Positions 14,564 through 23,923 of a stretch of DNA of 64,000 nt are shown here, in pieces (the first letter of the stretch is position 1; each line of letters begins with the position of its first letter). The stretch comes from Caldithrix abyssi DSM 13497 (GTDB lineage: Bacteria; Calditrichota; Calditrichia; Calditrichales; Calditrichaceae), in contig NZ_CP018099.1 of the NCBI RefSeq assembly GCF_001886815.1, positions 248,001-312,000 of the forward strand. Direction: 5' to 3'. The notes below the pieces were generated by a model that searched no databases, was not told the DNA's origin, and saw nothing but the letters and a program-made list of their open reading frames with translations. The position numbers and the translations under genes are program-made.

Positions 14564-14745
14564 AAACCTATCACGAAGTTTCCAAGATTGGGCGCGAGCA
14601 TGCGCTTGATATTTTGCTTTTTAACGTTTGCAACGGCGACCTGGAAAAAATAGACGCCATCGAGCGTCTATATTCTTATGAGGAGCTTATTTATTGGCTG
14701 GGCATTCACAACTGGATTGAATGGAAAAATAGCCAAAAAGGTTAA
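14509..14745 (+). CDS. Tail assembly chaperone, -1 frame extension (lambda gpT-like)
   Basis: The -1 frame reads from 14509 to a TAA at 14743-14745, 78 codons, with no internal ATG preceded by a good ribosome site. It encodes a compact helical domain (IDEIIRRFGIKTYHEVSKIG and LYSYEELIYWLGIHNWIEW). Joined to the first 120 codons of the short form it gives a 198-residue fusion, equivalent to lambda gpGT, which links the chaperone to the tape measure. The following tape measure gene starts 2 nt after the stop. The open frame between two genes without its own start would otherwise be unexplained. Confidence 0.8.
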   Translation: MEQASHRRIDEIIRRFGIKTYHEVSKIGREHALDILLFNVCNGDLEKIDAIERLYSYEELIYWLGIHNWIEWKNSQKG

Positions 14746-14747
14746 AA

Positions 14748-17414
14748 ATGGCAGAAACTGAAATTAGATTAAAAATTGAGATCGACAGCGCCACTGGCGA
14801 AGTCAAAATAAAAAATTTTGGCCAGACGGTCGGCAAGGTCGTAGAGCAATCGCAGACCAAATTAAATTCCTTAAAATCTTCTTTTACCAGAATTGCCGAA
14901 TTTGGCGAAAAAATATTTTTTCTGGTAAATGGCTTTAAAGCGTTGCAAGCGCCGTTGCAGGAGCTTATTAATTATTCCAACCAGCAAGAAGAAGCCGATC
15001 GCGCGCTGGCTTCCGCCCTGCAACAGGTCAATCAATACACAGACGAAAATTACAAAAAATTAAAAGATCAGGCTTCGGCTATCCAGAGCGTTACCACTGT
15101 GGGCGACGAACAGGTGCAAATGCTGCAAACTCTTGGTTTAAATATGGGGCTGAGTCTGGATAAGCTTAACGAAGCCACTAAAGGCGCCATCGGTCTTTCC
15201 ACCGCTTTTAAAGAGGCCGGTTTAGATCAGGCCACCGCCATGAAGGGCCTGGCGCTTGCCTACCAGGGCGATTTTACCATGTTACAACGCTACATCCCGG
15301 CCCTGCGCACAACAAAGGATGTTTCCGAAAAGATGGCCATTGTGCAAAAAATAATGACCGACGGCTTTCAGCAGGCGCAGGATGTTACCAAAACCAGCGC
15401 CGGGCGCATGAAGCAGTTTTCAAATATTGTGGGCGATTTTAAAGAAAAGTTAGGCGATCTGGTTAAAAAAGCGCTTATTCCGTTTTTAACCATCGGCGAA
15501 AAAGTATTTACATTTTTGAATAAACTACAAACATCCACTTTACAATTTGCCAGTGTGGCAATTGGTCTTTCTGTGGCTTTGTTTAAAGTAATTCCCGCTA
15601 TTCGCGGCATTTCGGATGCGACCAAAGTTTTAGGCATTTCCATTAAAAGCGCCCTGGGTTGGCTTGGTTTAATTATTACCGCGGCCACGCTTCTTTACAC
15701 CGCCTGGGCTACCAATTTAGGCGGTTTCCAGGAAAAATTAAAAGTCGCCTTCGAATATTTAAAATGGTTCGTCAATTACGGTAAAGAGCTTATTAAAGGC
15801 TACATTGATTTTGTAAAAAATTACTTTGGCGGGATTGGTAAAATATTAAGTTCCGCCTTTAAATTAGACGTTGAAGGCATTAAACAGGGCTTAAAACAGG
15901 TTGCCGATGCCGCGTTAAACTCCGGTCAACAAACCGCAGAACGCCTAAAAGCCATTACGCGCGAACGCGACCGCAATATCACGTCCATCCATGCCCAATA
16001 TGTTCAAAAACAAAGCGAAATCGATCAAAAAAGCATTCCGGCCTTTAAAACAACCGAGCAACAAAAGACTAAAATAACCGAAGACGAAATAAAGAAACGT
16101 CTGCAAAAAGAACAGGAATTACAGGATTATAAATTTCAGACCGGACGCCTTAGCCTGCAAGAATATCAAAACATTTTAGACCAGCGCATTGAGGCCGCCC
16201 GCCAAACGTATGGCGAGGAATCCATTGAATATCTAAAGCTCATTGATCAAAAGAAAAAACTAAACGAAGAAGCCAAACAACATGCCTTAGAGCAGGAAAA
16301 AGAATTACAGGAATTACGTTTAGCGACCATTCAAGACGCGCATCAGAGAGAACTAAAAGAACTGGCCATCTGGTATCAGGAACAATTGCAAAAATTTGCC
16401 GAAAACGAAGAGGCTAAAGCGCTAATCGAAGAACAATATCGCCAGCAAAAGCGGGAAATTGAAGCTGCCGAAGAAGAGAGGCGATTTGAAGCCGAAGAAG
16501 CGCGCCGCGAATGGGAATGGCAGGCCCAGGAAATCGATTACCAGGCTTACGCCGCATTTTTAGACCGCAAAGTGGCTTATGCCAAAAAGAAATATGGCGA
16601 ACAGAGTTTAGAATATAAAAAAGCTCTTTTAGAGCGCGCAAACCTGGATAAACAGGCTGCTTTAAGCGCTACCAACATATTTTCCAAATTAATGGACGCC
16701 TTCCAGGGAACCAATAGAACGCTGTTTAACATCGGAAAAGCAGCTGCTATTGCCAGGGCTATTATTAATACATACGAAGCTGTCACTAAAGCCTATACGG
16801 CTTATCCGTATCCGTGGAATTTAGCCGCGGCCGCCGCTCAATTGGCATTAGGTTATGCTCAAGTAAGAAAAATAACAAGCGTATCTTTCAATGAAAGTGC
16901 AGGAGCAAAAGATCAACAATTTACAGCCGCCCAGAATAAATTAAAAGGAATAAAGCCTAAAATTAAAGGACATGCCAAAGGCGGCAAGGTAGAAGAACCA
17001 ACGCTTGGTTTAGTCGGCGAAGCCGGTCCGGAAATCATCGCGCCGGAAAAGGATTTTATAGCGGTATTTAAAGAAATGTTTGCAAAAGGATTGTTTAATA
17101 TTGATTTTAGCGCCTTTTTTAATCGCTTATTAACGCAATTTGAAAATGCCTTAAATCGGATGGTTGAAGGTTTTAAAATAGCGTTTGCACCCCCTGCGGT
17201 TGAACCGATGCAATTTGCCGGCGCATTGGCCGGGGGGAGCGTTACAAATATCAATCAGACAACGGTTCAGACCGATAACTCGTCGATTATCGAACTTTTA
17301 AATGAAATTAAAGAACTTATTGAGAACAAGGAATTGCGTGCCGAAATTGACGCCGAAGAACTGGCTATTGTTGTTGAGAACGGCCAGGAACAGCTTAAAC
17401 GTGGAGAAATTTAA
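14748..17414 (+). CDS. Tail tape measure protein
   Basis: 888 residues. It sets tail length and is ejected with the DNA. It has an N-terminal helical region, a membrane-like block around residues 265-325 (FASVAIGLSVALFKVIPAIR, ALGWLGLIITAATLLYTAWA), a long central coiled coil (residues 400-620, rich in Glu/Lys/Gln), an Ala-rich hydrophobic region (about 660-705) and the common C-terminal motif GGKVEEPTLGLVGEAGPEII. Position after the G/GT pair and before a distal tail gene confirms the role. At roughly 0.15 nm per residue it would correspond to a tail near 130 nm, an estimate from the usual ratio. Confidence 0.9.
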   Translation: MAETEIRLKIEIDSATGEVKIKNFGQTVGKVVEQSQTKLNSLKSSFTRIAEFGEKIFFLVNGFKALQAPLQELINYSNQQEEADRALASALQQVNQYTDENYKKLKDQASAIQSVTTVGDEQVQMLQTLGLNMGLSLDKLNEATKGAIGLSTAFKEAGLDQATAMKGLALAYQGDFTMLQRYIPALRTTKDVSEKMAIVQKIMTDGFQQAQDVTKTSAGRMKQFSNIVGDFKEKLGDLVKKALIPFLTIGEKVFTFLNKLQTSTLQFASVAIGLSVALFKVIPAIRGISDATKVLGISIKSALGWLGLIITAATLLYTAWATNLGGFQEKLKVAFEYLKWFVNYGKELIKGYIDFVKNYFGGIGKILSSAFKLDVEGIKQGLKQVADAALNSGQQTAERLKAITRERDRNITSIHAQYVQKQSEIDQKSIPAFKTTEQQKTKITEDEIKKRLQKEQELQDYKFQTGRLSLQEYQNILDQRIEAARQTYGEESIEYLKLIDQKKKLNEEAKQHALEQEKELQELRLATIQDAHQRELKELAIWYQEQLQKFAENEEAKALIEEQYRQQKREIEAAEEERRFEAEEARREWEWQAQEIDYQAYAAFLDRKVAYAKKKYGEQSLEYKKALLERANLDKQAALSATNIFSKLMDAFQGTNRTLFNIGKAAAIARAIINTYEAVTKAYTAYPYPWNLAAAAAQLALGYAQVRKITSVSFNESAGAKDQQFTAAQNKLKGIKPKIKGHAKGGKVEEPTLGLVGEAGPEIIAPEKDFIAVFKEMFAKGLFNIDFSAFFNRLLTQFENALNRMVEGFKIAFAPPAVEPMQFAGALAGGSVTNINQTTVQTDNSSIIELLNEIKELIENKELRAEIDAEELAIVVENGQEQLKRGEI

Positions 17415-18838
17415 TGGCGTTGGTTGAATATTATTTCCCACAACAGGGCTATGAATATCGAACTGCTTCCGGAAAATTAAAATTTCGCTTTTTTTATGAA
17501 GATACAACGGCGCAAACCATTAATACTAACCTGCATGTTTTAAAAATAAGTCCCATTCGCATCGAATTTGAAGCGAAAGCAAACGAACAAACCATCCGCT
17601 TGCCAAATTTCACTTTGACACTTCAAGGTGGCGATTTTTTTGAAGGAACAAATTTTACTAATGGGAAAAATAAAACATTTATTGAAATTTATAGGGATGG
17701 ACAACTCTATTTTACCGGCTATCTTGATTTTAATTCCATCCAAAAATCGGATTACTATGTAGATAACGGCGCGCTTAAATATCGCACCATTAAATTTAAG
17801 ATATTTGACGGCATCAAGTATTATTACGATAACAATATCACGTTATCAGATATTGGCTACACAGGGAGCGAATCGCTTCAGAGCCTGGTTCAAACCATGC
17901 TTTCAAAATTCCATAATGGTAGTTATTATTTTACCGCTCAAAATATTATTTCTGAAAATTGCGGATTAAATTACACATTTAATGATCTTAAACTTGCAGA
18001 AACCAGCGGTAATTTTCTATGCAGAACGCTTTTAAGCTATATTATCCGTTATCTGGCGTTGAATATTTTTAATTTGAATGGGATTTATTACGTCCTTCCC
18101 AGGCAGGGTGAAAGCGCTTCGCAAGCGCTTTCTGCTGAATCGCTTTTATCGGTTAAAAAATTAGAAAATCGGGCGGTAATAAAATATATTGAAATTAAAG
18201 CAACTAAAAACTGGAGCGTTTTAACTTCTAATACTATTGGTAATTATGAACATAAAAAAACAGTTGGCGTTAGTTATGTTCAGGATTTCAAGAAAATTAT
18301 AATTGACGCCACTGATTTTTTTAAACGATTAACCGTCCAATATAAAGGCGCTTCTTTATCGGATTATCCAACAAGCGCCGTTTATCCAGATGATTATAGT
18401 ACTGACTGGGCCATGAAATATGGTCAGGATGCTTATTCAAATGAAATAGAAACAGGAATGATTTTCGCTGCAGAGTATAGCTTAAGTTCTCCAATAAATG
18501 ATTTAATAAAATCTCAAGAAGATCCCCTAGACCCATCAACCATTTATAGCAAATATTATTTTGCAGACATGAATTATGATGGGCGCGTATTTTTAATTGA
18601 CAAAACGCCGAGCGGCGCAAATGATCGTACTTTATATAAAATTCAAAAATGTGTTGAATATTTAGCTTCTGTATTTAATAGCCTATATTATGAAAAAGAA
18701 AATAATTTAACTTTTAAAATCCATGGAATAACTTCAATTGATATTACTAAAAAAGTAAATATATTAAGCTTTAATCGTCCTATTAGGAAATTAATAATTG
18801 ATTTGTTAAATAATAAAACTCATTGTACATTATTTTAA
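17414..18838 (+). CDS. Distal tail / baseplate-type protein
   Basis: 474 residues. The start overlaps the tape measure stop (TAATG). The N-terminal 150 residues are beta-rich (motifs YFPQQGYEYRTASGKLKFRF and FIEIYRDGQLYFTGYLDFNS), resembling the distal-tail or hub proteins that follow tape measures, where a GxLYFxGxxD strand is common. The rest is mixed with many Tyr and Asn and no recognisable enzyme motif. No further tail gene follows in the window, so host-range functions seem to have been moved upstream, to the variable protein and the tube-like fusions. It may be shortened at the C-terminus; I cannot tell without relatives. Confidence 0.6.
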   Translation: MALVEYYFPQQGYEYRTASGKLKFRFFYEDTTAQTINTNLHVLKISPIRIEFEAKANEQTIRLPNFTLTLQGGDFFEGTNFTNGKNKTFIEIYRDGQLYFTGYLDFNSIQKSDYYVDNGALKYRTIKFKIFDGIKYYYDNNITLSDIGYTGSESLQSLVQTMLSKFHNGSYYFTAQNIISENCGLNYTFNDLKLAETSGNFLCRTLLSYIIRYLALNIFNLNGIYYVLPRQGESASQALSAESLLSVKKLENRAVIKYIEIKATKNWSVLTSNTIGNYEHKKTVGVSYVQDFKKIIIDATDFFKRLTVQYKGASLSDYPTSAVYPDDYSTDWAMKYGQDAYSNEIETGMIFAAEYSLSSPINDLIKSQEDPLDPSTIYSKYYFADMNYDGRVFLIDKTPSGANDRTLYKIQKCVEYLASVFNSLYYEKENNLTFKIHGITSIDITKKVNILSFNRPIRKLIIDLLNNKTHCTLF

Positions 18839-18902
18839 GCTGTCGTATTGACAGTTTAAAGAGTTTTTAACGGCTAAATAAGGTGGTTAAAATTAAATTT
18901 AA

Positions 18903-18945
18903 AAATTCTCAAACCAAGTGAAATAAATTCTCAAACCAGGTGAAA
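18903..18945. repeat. Tandem 22-bp repeat after the last tail gene, possible transposase-binding end
   Basis: Two adjacent copies of AAATTCTCAAACCA(A/G)GTGAAA start at 18903 and 18925. On the minus strand each reads TTTCAC, nine variable bases, then GAATTT, comparable in layout to the 22-bp Mu right-end sites (GTTTCAC...GAAA). They lie 65 bp after the last phage gene. Ends of IS21-family elements also carry such multiple repeats, so the identity is open. They mark the most likely right border of the prophage. Confidence 0.45.
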
Positions 18946-19052
18946 CGTTATAGAAATTCGTGGTTTTTATATTGAACTCATAAATTAATTTTTATTTGAA
19001 ATTGGACGATAATTTTTATTAAATTAGCATAAAACGTAACCAAAAAAATCAT

Positions 19053-19102
19053 CCCCTGGCAGTACGCTTACCCAAAGATTCGGGGTAAGCCGAGCCCAGG
19101 GG
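19053..19102. ncRNA. Nested two-stem hairpin, structured RNA or large terminator
   Basis: Outer stem CCCCTGG (19053-19059) / CCAGGGG (19096-19102). An inner stem GCTTACCC (19066-19073) / GGGTAAGC (19083-19090) is separated from it by an asymmetric internal loop (CAGTAC on the left, CGAGC on the right). TTATTTTTATTT follows. It could end a rightward transcript or be a small structured RNA upstream of the NYN fragment. Not an SRP RNA: the conserved SRP loop motifs are missing. Confidence 0.5.
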
Positions 19103-19127
19103 TTATTTTTATTTAAAGAAAACGCTT

Positions 19128-19268
19128 ATGGAAGAACATGAACAAAGTTTTTTCCCATTAAACAAACCGACGGCCATTTTAGTTGATGGAGCCTTTTTCC
19201 TGAAAAGATATCGAAAATGTTATCCAGGCGGTAAATTTCATTCTCCTCAAATAGTGGCAAAAAATTGA
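19128..19268 (+). pseudogene. Truncated NYN-domain protein gene (N-terminal fragment)
   Basis: 46 codons ending in TGA. KPTAILVDGAFFLKRYRKCY is the opening of a NYN/DUF88 (LabA-like, PIN-fold) ribonuclease domain, where the Asp in VDG is a metal ligand, and the following YP...SPQIVAK matches the next family segment. Full proteins are usually over 200 residues, and no continuation is found in any frame before parC at 19409, so the gene is a remnant. It sits just outside the probable prophage end and downstream of a nested hairpin. Confidence 0.5.
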
Positions 19269-19408
19269 CGACAAACTTTTTGAACACATCGATGGTTTAA
19301 AATCAACCTGTCCCAAACCCTCTTAATGATTTAAATTTTTATTGAGGTGCCCGATAAAACCCTGTTGCATGGTTGTTTAAAGACAAAGGCAAATGGCCGG
19401 CACCACCC

Positions 19409-22030
19409 TTACTCTCCGAACAAATCCAGTTGTTCCGCCCTGCCAGAAATTTCTGGCGGCAGTTTAGATTCCCCCGCTTCGTCGCTGTTTTCTGCCAGCC
19501 CCACGTAGGTGATCTGAAAACGACTGAGCCGGTTGCCGCGCGCCTTCCAGCCCTTTACGCCAACCAGATCGTTAATCTGTACTTTTTCACTAAACTCTTT
19601 TTTGGGACGCCCTTTCAGGTATTCGATTTCTAGCTGCGGCTCGGGAGCGGTGGTGGCTACAATTAATTTAGAGCCTTTGCCTTCGCTGATGAACGAAAAC
19701 GGTTTGTTCGTGGTTTGCGTTTCGATTTTAAACCGTTTCACAAAAAAATTGTCCAGCTCGGCGTCATAGTACACCGCAGAAATAACCGTATCCGGATTGA
19801 ACTTTTCGATAACAACCACCTTTTCCGGATCGTAACGATTGGTCATTTCAAAGTTGGTGAGCATGTATTTACCGTCGTTAGTGATGACCAGAATCAGATC
19901 GCCGTTGTCAAAATTACCCAACAACCGGCCGCGCTCATCGGTGTTTAGTCGTCCCACGATGGGGTCGTAATAGATATCCACACCGCCAATGGTCGATTCG
20001 CCCACCTCTTTTTGGGCGACTTTACGCACCGGCCAGCGTGTTACGATATTGCCCTGCGAGCCGCGCCCTTTGATGTCGATCTTTCCAAAGTCAAATTCGA
20101 ACACCTTTTTACGCGCCTTGCAGTGGGGGCTTAAATGTACGGTAACGATTTCCGATTCGGCATTGGGATTGGCCGAAAAATAGAGTACTCTGGAGCCTTT
20201 GGCGCCGCGCGTTAAATCGTATTCGCGGTCGCGCGTGATGGCGGTTACGTTAAAACGCTTGGCGTAGCTGCGTCCGGAATCGGCGTCGTAGTACATCATA
20301 TTGTAAGTGGTGCGCGTGTCGCCTTTTTTCCAGACAGCCACGTGAATAATATCCTTCCCCACAAAGGCCTTGTCCGTGGCCCGCGTAACCATAAATTTCC
20401 CGTCCCTGCGAAAAACAATGATATCATCCAGATCAGAACATTCCGAAACAAACTCGTCCTTTTTCAGGCCGTAGCCGATAAAGCCGTCTTTGCGGTTGAC
20501 GTACAATTTTTGATTGGCCACCGCCACCTGCGCAACCTCGATGGCGTCAAACACACGAATTTCTGTCTTTCGCTCGCGCCCCTTACCGTACTTTTCTTTT
20601 AAATGTTTGAAATAATCAATGGCGTAGTCGGTAAGATGCGCCAGGTTGTAGTTGACGCGATCGATCTCTTCCTGCAACTGACGCATCAATTCATCGGCTT
20701 TAAAAGAATTATATTTGGAAATGCGTTTAATTTTAATCTCGGTCAGGCGGATGATATCCTCTTCGGTAACCTCGCGCAATAGCTGCGGCTTAAACGGTTC
20801 CAGCCCCTTATCAATGGTTTCGATAACCGCTTCCCAGGTTTCGCACTCTTCAATGTCGCGATAGATGCGGTTTTCAATAAAGATCTTTTCCAGCGAAGAA
20901 AAGAACAATTTTTCAGAGAGATCGGCTTTTTTGATTTCCAGCTCTTTGCGCAGCAGCTCAAGCGTGTGTTCGGTGGAAGCCCTGAGCAGCTCGCCCACGC
21001 TCATAAACCGCGGTTTATCCTCATAAATCACGCAACAGTTGGGCGAAATGGAAACCTCGCAGTCGGTAAAGGCGTAAAGGGCGTCGATGGCCACCTGAGG
21101 CGAGATGCCCGGCGCCAGATCGATAACGATTTCAACCTCTTCAGCCGTGTTATCCACCACGCGTTTGATTTTAATCTTGCCGCTGTCATTGGCTTTAATG
21201 ATGGAATCGATCAGCGAAGTGGTGGTAACGCCGTAGGGAACGTCTTTAATGACCAGCCTTTGTTTGTCGGTAATTTCGATTTTAGCCCGCACCCGAACAC
21301 GTCCGCCGCGCCTGCCGTCGTTGTAATGCGTAACGTCTATGTAGCCGCCGGTCGGAAAATCGGGGAAGATTTGCACCTTTTTGCCCTGCAAAATGTCGAT
21401 AGAAGCGTCTAACAACTCGTTGAAGTTGTGCGGTAAAATTTTGGTGGAAAGCCCCACGGCGATGCCCTCAGCGCCCTGGGCCAGCACCAGGGGGAATTTC
21501 ATGGGCAGGTGTACAGGCTCTTTTTGCCGTCCGTCGTAAGAGCGCTGCCATTCGGTAATATCCGGATTAAAGGCCACTTCCAGGGCGAATTTGGATAGTC
21601 GCGCTTCGATGTAACGGGCTGCGGCCGCGCTGTCGCCGGTGCGAATATCGCCCCAGTTGCCCTGAGTGTCGATCAACAGCTCTTTCTGGCCAAGATTCAC
21701 CAGCGCATCCCCGATGGCCGCATCGCCATGTGGATGGAACTGCATGGTATGACCGATAATGTTGGCCACCTTGTGGTAGCGGCCGTCGTCCATGCGCTTC
21801 ATGGCGTGCAAAATGCGGCGCTGCACGGGTTTAAGTCCGTCGTTTAAAGCAGGCACCGCACGCTCTAAAATCACATACGAAGCGTAATCTAAAAACCAGT
21901 TCTTGTAGAGATCCTGAACGTGAACGGTACTTTCCAGTTCGCCGTTCTGACGTTTAACGGGCCCGTTTTGAACTTCAGATTCCCGCTCTTCTATTTCTTT
22001 ATTTTCCTTTTTGTTTTTTCCCTTTGCCAT
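19409..22030 (-). CDS. parC: DNA topoisomerase IV subunit A (Bacteroidetes-type ParC)
   Basis: 873 residues. It is the cleavage subunit of the type IIA topoisomerase that separates daughter chromosomes. The N-terminal breakage-reunion domain has LKPVQRRILHAMKRM, HPHGDAAIGDALVNLGQ and TGDSAAAARYIEARLS, with the catalytic Arg-Tyr pair at about 139-140. The C-terminal domain (about 520-850) is a beta-pinwheel. It lacks the GyrA box (QRRGGKG) and lies after parE, which together favour topoisomerase IV over gyrase. The N-terminal 30 residues are Lys/Glu-rich. It is the second gene of a two-gene operon, 24 bp after parE. Confidence 0.9.
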   Translation of the reverse strand: MAKGKNKKENKEIEERESEVQNGPVKRQNGELESTVHVQDLYKNWFLDYASYVILERAVPALNDGLKPVQRRILHAMKRMDDGRYHKVANIIGHTMQFHPHGDAAIGDALVNLGQKELLIDTQGNWGDIRTGDSAAAARYIEARLSKFALEVAFNPDITEWQRSYDGRQKEPVHLPMKFPLVLAQGAEGIAVGLSTKILPHNFNELLDASIDILQGKKVQIFPDFPTGGYIDVTHYNDGRRGGRVRVRAKIEITDKQRLVIKDVPYGVTTTSLIDSIIKANDSGKIKIKRVVDNTAEEVEIVIDLAPGISPQVAIDALYAFTDCEVSISPNCCVIYEDKPRFMSVGELLRASTEHTLELLRKELEIKKADLSEKLFFSSLEKIFIENRIYRDIEECETWEAVIETIDKGLEPFKPQLLREVTEEDIIRLTEIKIKRISKYNSFKADELMRQLQEEIDRVNYNLAHLTDYAIDYFKHLKEKYGKGRERKTEIRVFDAIEVAQVAVANQKLYVNRKDGFIGYGLKKDEFVSECSDLDDIIVFRRDGKFMVTRATDKAFVGKDIIHVAVWKKGDTRTTYNMMYYDADSGRSYAKRFNVTAITRDREYDLTRGAKGSRVLYFSANPNAESEIVTVHLSPHCKARKKVFEFDFGKIDIKGRGSQGNIVTRWPVRKVAQKEVGESTIGGVDIYYDPIVGRLNTDERGRLLGNFDNGDLILVITNDGKYMLTNFEMTNRYDPEKVVVIEKFNPDTVISAVYYDAELDNFFVKRFKIETQTTNKPFSFISEGKGSKLIVATTAPEPQLEIEYLKGRPKKEFSEKVQINDLVGVKGWKARGNRLSRFQITYVGLAENSDEAGESKLPPEISGRAEQLDLFGE

Positions 22031-22054
22031 CTTCGATTACATCTCCATTAACGT

Positions 22055-23923
22055 TCAAGCCGATTCGTCCATTACAAGATCTTTTTCAACCCGTAAATTG
22101 TCAATAATGAATTCCTGCCGGTCCTGGGTGTTTTTACCCATGTAGTAACTGAGCAATTTTTGGATTTGCATCTTTTTATCCAGCACCAGCGGTTCAAGCC
22201 TGATATCTTCACGGATAAAACGTCTGAATTCGTCCGGAGAAATCTCTCCCAGTCCTTTAAAGCGCGTGATTTCAACGCCCTTACCCAGTTGTTCTCTGGC
22301 TTTTTGTTTTTCTTCTTCGCTGTAACAGTAAATGGTTTTTTGCTTGTTGCGCACACGGAACAGCGGTGTTTCCAGGATGTAAACATGTCCCTGGCGCACC
22401 AGGTCCGGAAAAAACTGCAGAAAAAAGGTCATGAGAAGCAAACGAATGTGCATGCCGTCCACATCGGCATCGGTGGCAATGACCACGTTATTGTAGCGCA
22501 GGCCTTCCAGACCGTTTTCGATGTTTAAAGCGTGCTGCAGCAGGTTGAACTCTTCGTTCTGGTACACTACTTTTTTAGACAGGCCAAAACAATTGAGCGG
22601 TTTGCCGCGCAAACTAAAAACGGCCTGGGTTTGTACGTCTCGCGCCTTGGTAATGGAACCGCTGGCCGAATCGCCTTCTGTAATGAACAGCGTGGTTTCG
22701 AAGCGCCGGTCGTTTTTGGTATCGTTGTAATGAATTCGGCAATCGCGTAGTTTTTTATTGTGCAGACTGGCTTTTTTGGCGCGCTCATTAGCCAGCTTTT
22801 TAATGCCCGCCAGCTCTTTACGTTCTTTTTCCGACTGCTGGATTTTTTTGAGTAAGAGCTCGGCCGTTTCGGGATGCTTGTGTAAATAGTTGTCCAGCTC
22901 GGTTTTAATAAATTCTACCACAAAATTACGAACGGTCGGCCCGTCTGGCGCCATGTGCGTGGAGCCCAATTTGGTTTTGGTTTGCGACTCAAACACCGGT
23001 TCCTGAATGCGTACGGCGATCGCCCCGGCAATGGAAGCGCGGATGTCCATGGCTTCAAAGTTCTTTTTGTAGAACTCGCGAATGGTTTTAATGACGCCTT
23101 CTCTAAAGGCCGCCTGGTGCGTGCCGCCCTGCGGCGTAAATTGACCGTTGACAAAGGAGTAGTAATCCTCGCCGTATTGATTGGTATGCGTTAAAGCGAT
23201 TTCAATATCCTTGCCTTTGAGATGGATAATCGGATAGCGCGCGGCGCCTTCTTCCAGTTTATCGGTTAGCAGATCCAACAAGCCATGCTTAGACTGAAAT
23301 CGCTGCCCGTTCAACACAATGGTAAGACCGGCATTCAGATACACGTAATTTTTAATCTGGTTTTCAATAAAATCCAGCCTGAATTGAAAATTTTTGAAAA
23401 TTTCGGGATCGGGTTCAAAATAAATTAACGTTCCATTTTTTTCAGACGTTTTGGTGATTTTATGGTCTTTTTTTAGAATACCGTATTCAAATTCCTGAAT
23501 TTTGGTTTTCCCATCACGTATGGCCTGCACTTTAAAATAGCGGGAAAGAGCATTAACAGCTTTGGAACCGATGCCGTTCAATCCGATCGATTTTTGAAAG
23601 ACTTCGCTGTCGTACTTTCCGCCTGTGTTGATGCGCGCTACGCAATCATAAACCTTGCCCAGCGGAATGCCGCGTCCGTAATCGCGCACCTGTGCTGAAT
23701 GCTTGGTTACTTTTACTTCGATAACGCGTCCATATCCCATCATAAACTCATCGATGGAATTGTCGATGGTCTCCTTCAACAATACATAGATGCCGTCATC
23801 CGCAGAAGAACCATCGCCTAACTTACCGATGTACATGCCCGGCCGTAAGCGAATATGCTCCCGCCAGTCCAGCGATTTTATGGAAGCTTCGGTGTACCGG
23901 GCCGCTGTTTGAGATGTCGCCAT
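22055..23923 (-). CDS. parE: DNA topoisomerase IV subunit B (ParE)
   Basis: 622 residues. It is the ATPase subunit working with ParC. The GHKL ATP site is visible: [11 protein letters not shown] (Glu 51, Asn 55), [11 protein letters not shown] and [13 protein letters not shown]; the transducer domain follows. The TOPRIM domain has [11 protein letters not shown] and the [10 protein letters not shown] acidic cluster, and the C-terminus ends without the extra insertion found in proteobacterial GyrB. Length is typical of ParE. It precedes parC with a 24-bp gap, and the promoter lies in the 24.0-kb intergenic region. Confidence 0.9.
   Translation of the reverse strand: MATSQTAARYTEASIKSLDWREHIRLRPGMYIGKLGDGSSADDGIYVLLKETIDNSIDEFMMGYGRVIEVKVTKHSAQVRDYGRGIPLGKVYDCVARINTGGKYDSEVFQKSIGLNGIGSKAVNALSRYFKVQAIRDGKTKIQEFEYGILKKDHKITKTSEKNGTLIYFEPDPEIFKNFQFRLDFIENQIKNYVYLNAGLTIVLNGQRFQSKHGLLDLLTDKLEEGAARYPIIHLKGKDIEIALTHTNQYGEDYYSFVNGQFTPQGGTHQAAFREGVIKTIREFYKKNFEAMDIRASIAGAIAVRIQEPVFESQTKTKLGSTHMAPDGPTVRNFVVEFIKTELDNYLHKHPETAELLLKKIQQSEKERKELAGIKKLANERAKKASLHNKKLRDCRIHYNDTKNDRRFETTLFITEGDSASGSITKARDVQTQAVFSLRGKPLNCFGLSKKVVYQNEEFNLLQHALNIENGLEGLRYNNVVIATDADVDGMHIRLLLMTFFLQFFPDLVRQGHVYILETPLFRVRNKQKTIYCYSEEEKQKAREQLGKGVEITRFKGLGEISPDEFRRFIREDIRLEPLVLDKKMQIQKLLSYYMGKNTQDRQEFIIDNLRVEKDLVMDESA

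Noticed and set aside
18903-18945. A short CRISPR array
   Set aside because: Only two directly adjacent copies with no spacers and no cas genes; tandem protein-binding sites are more likely.
19053-19102. SRP (4.5S) RNA
   Set aside because: Too short and lacks the conserved SRP apical loop motif (GGAAGCAGCC).
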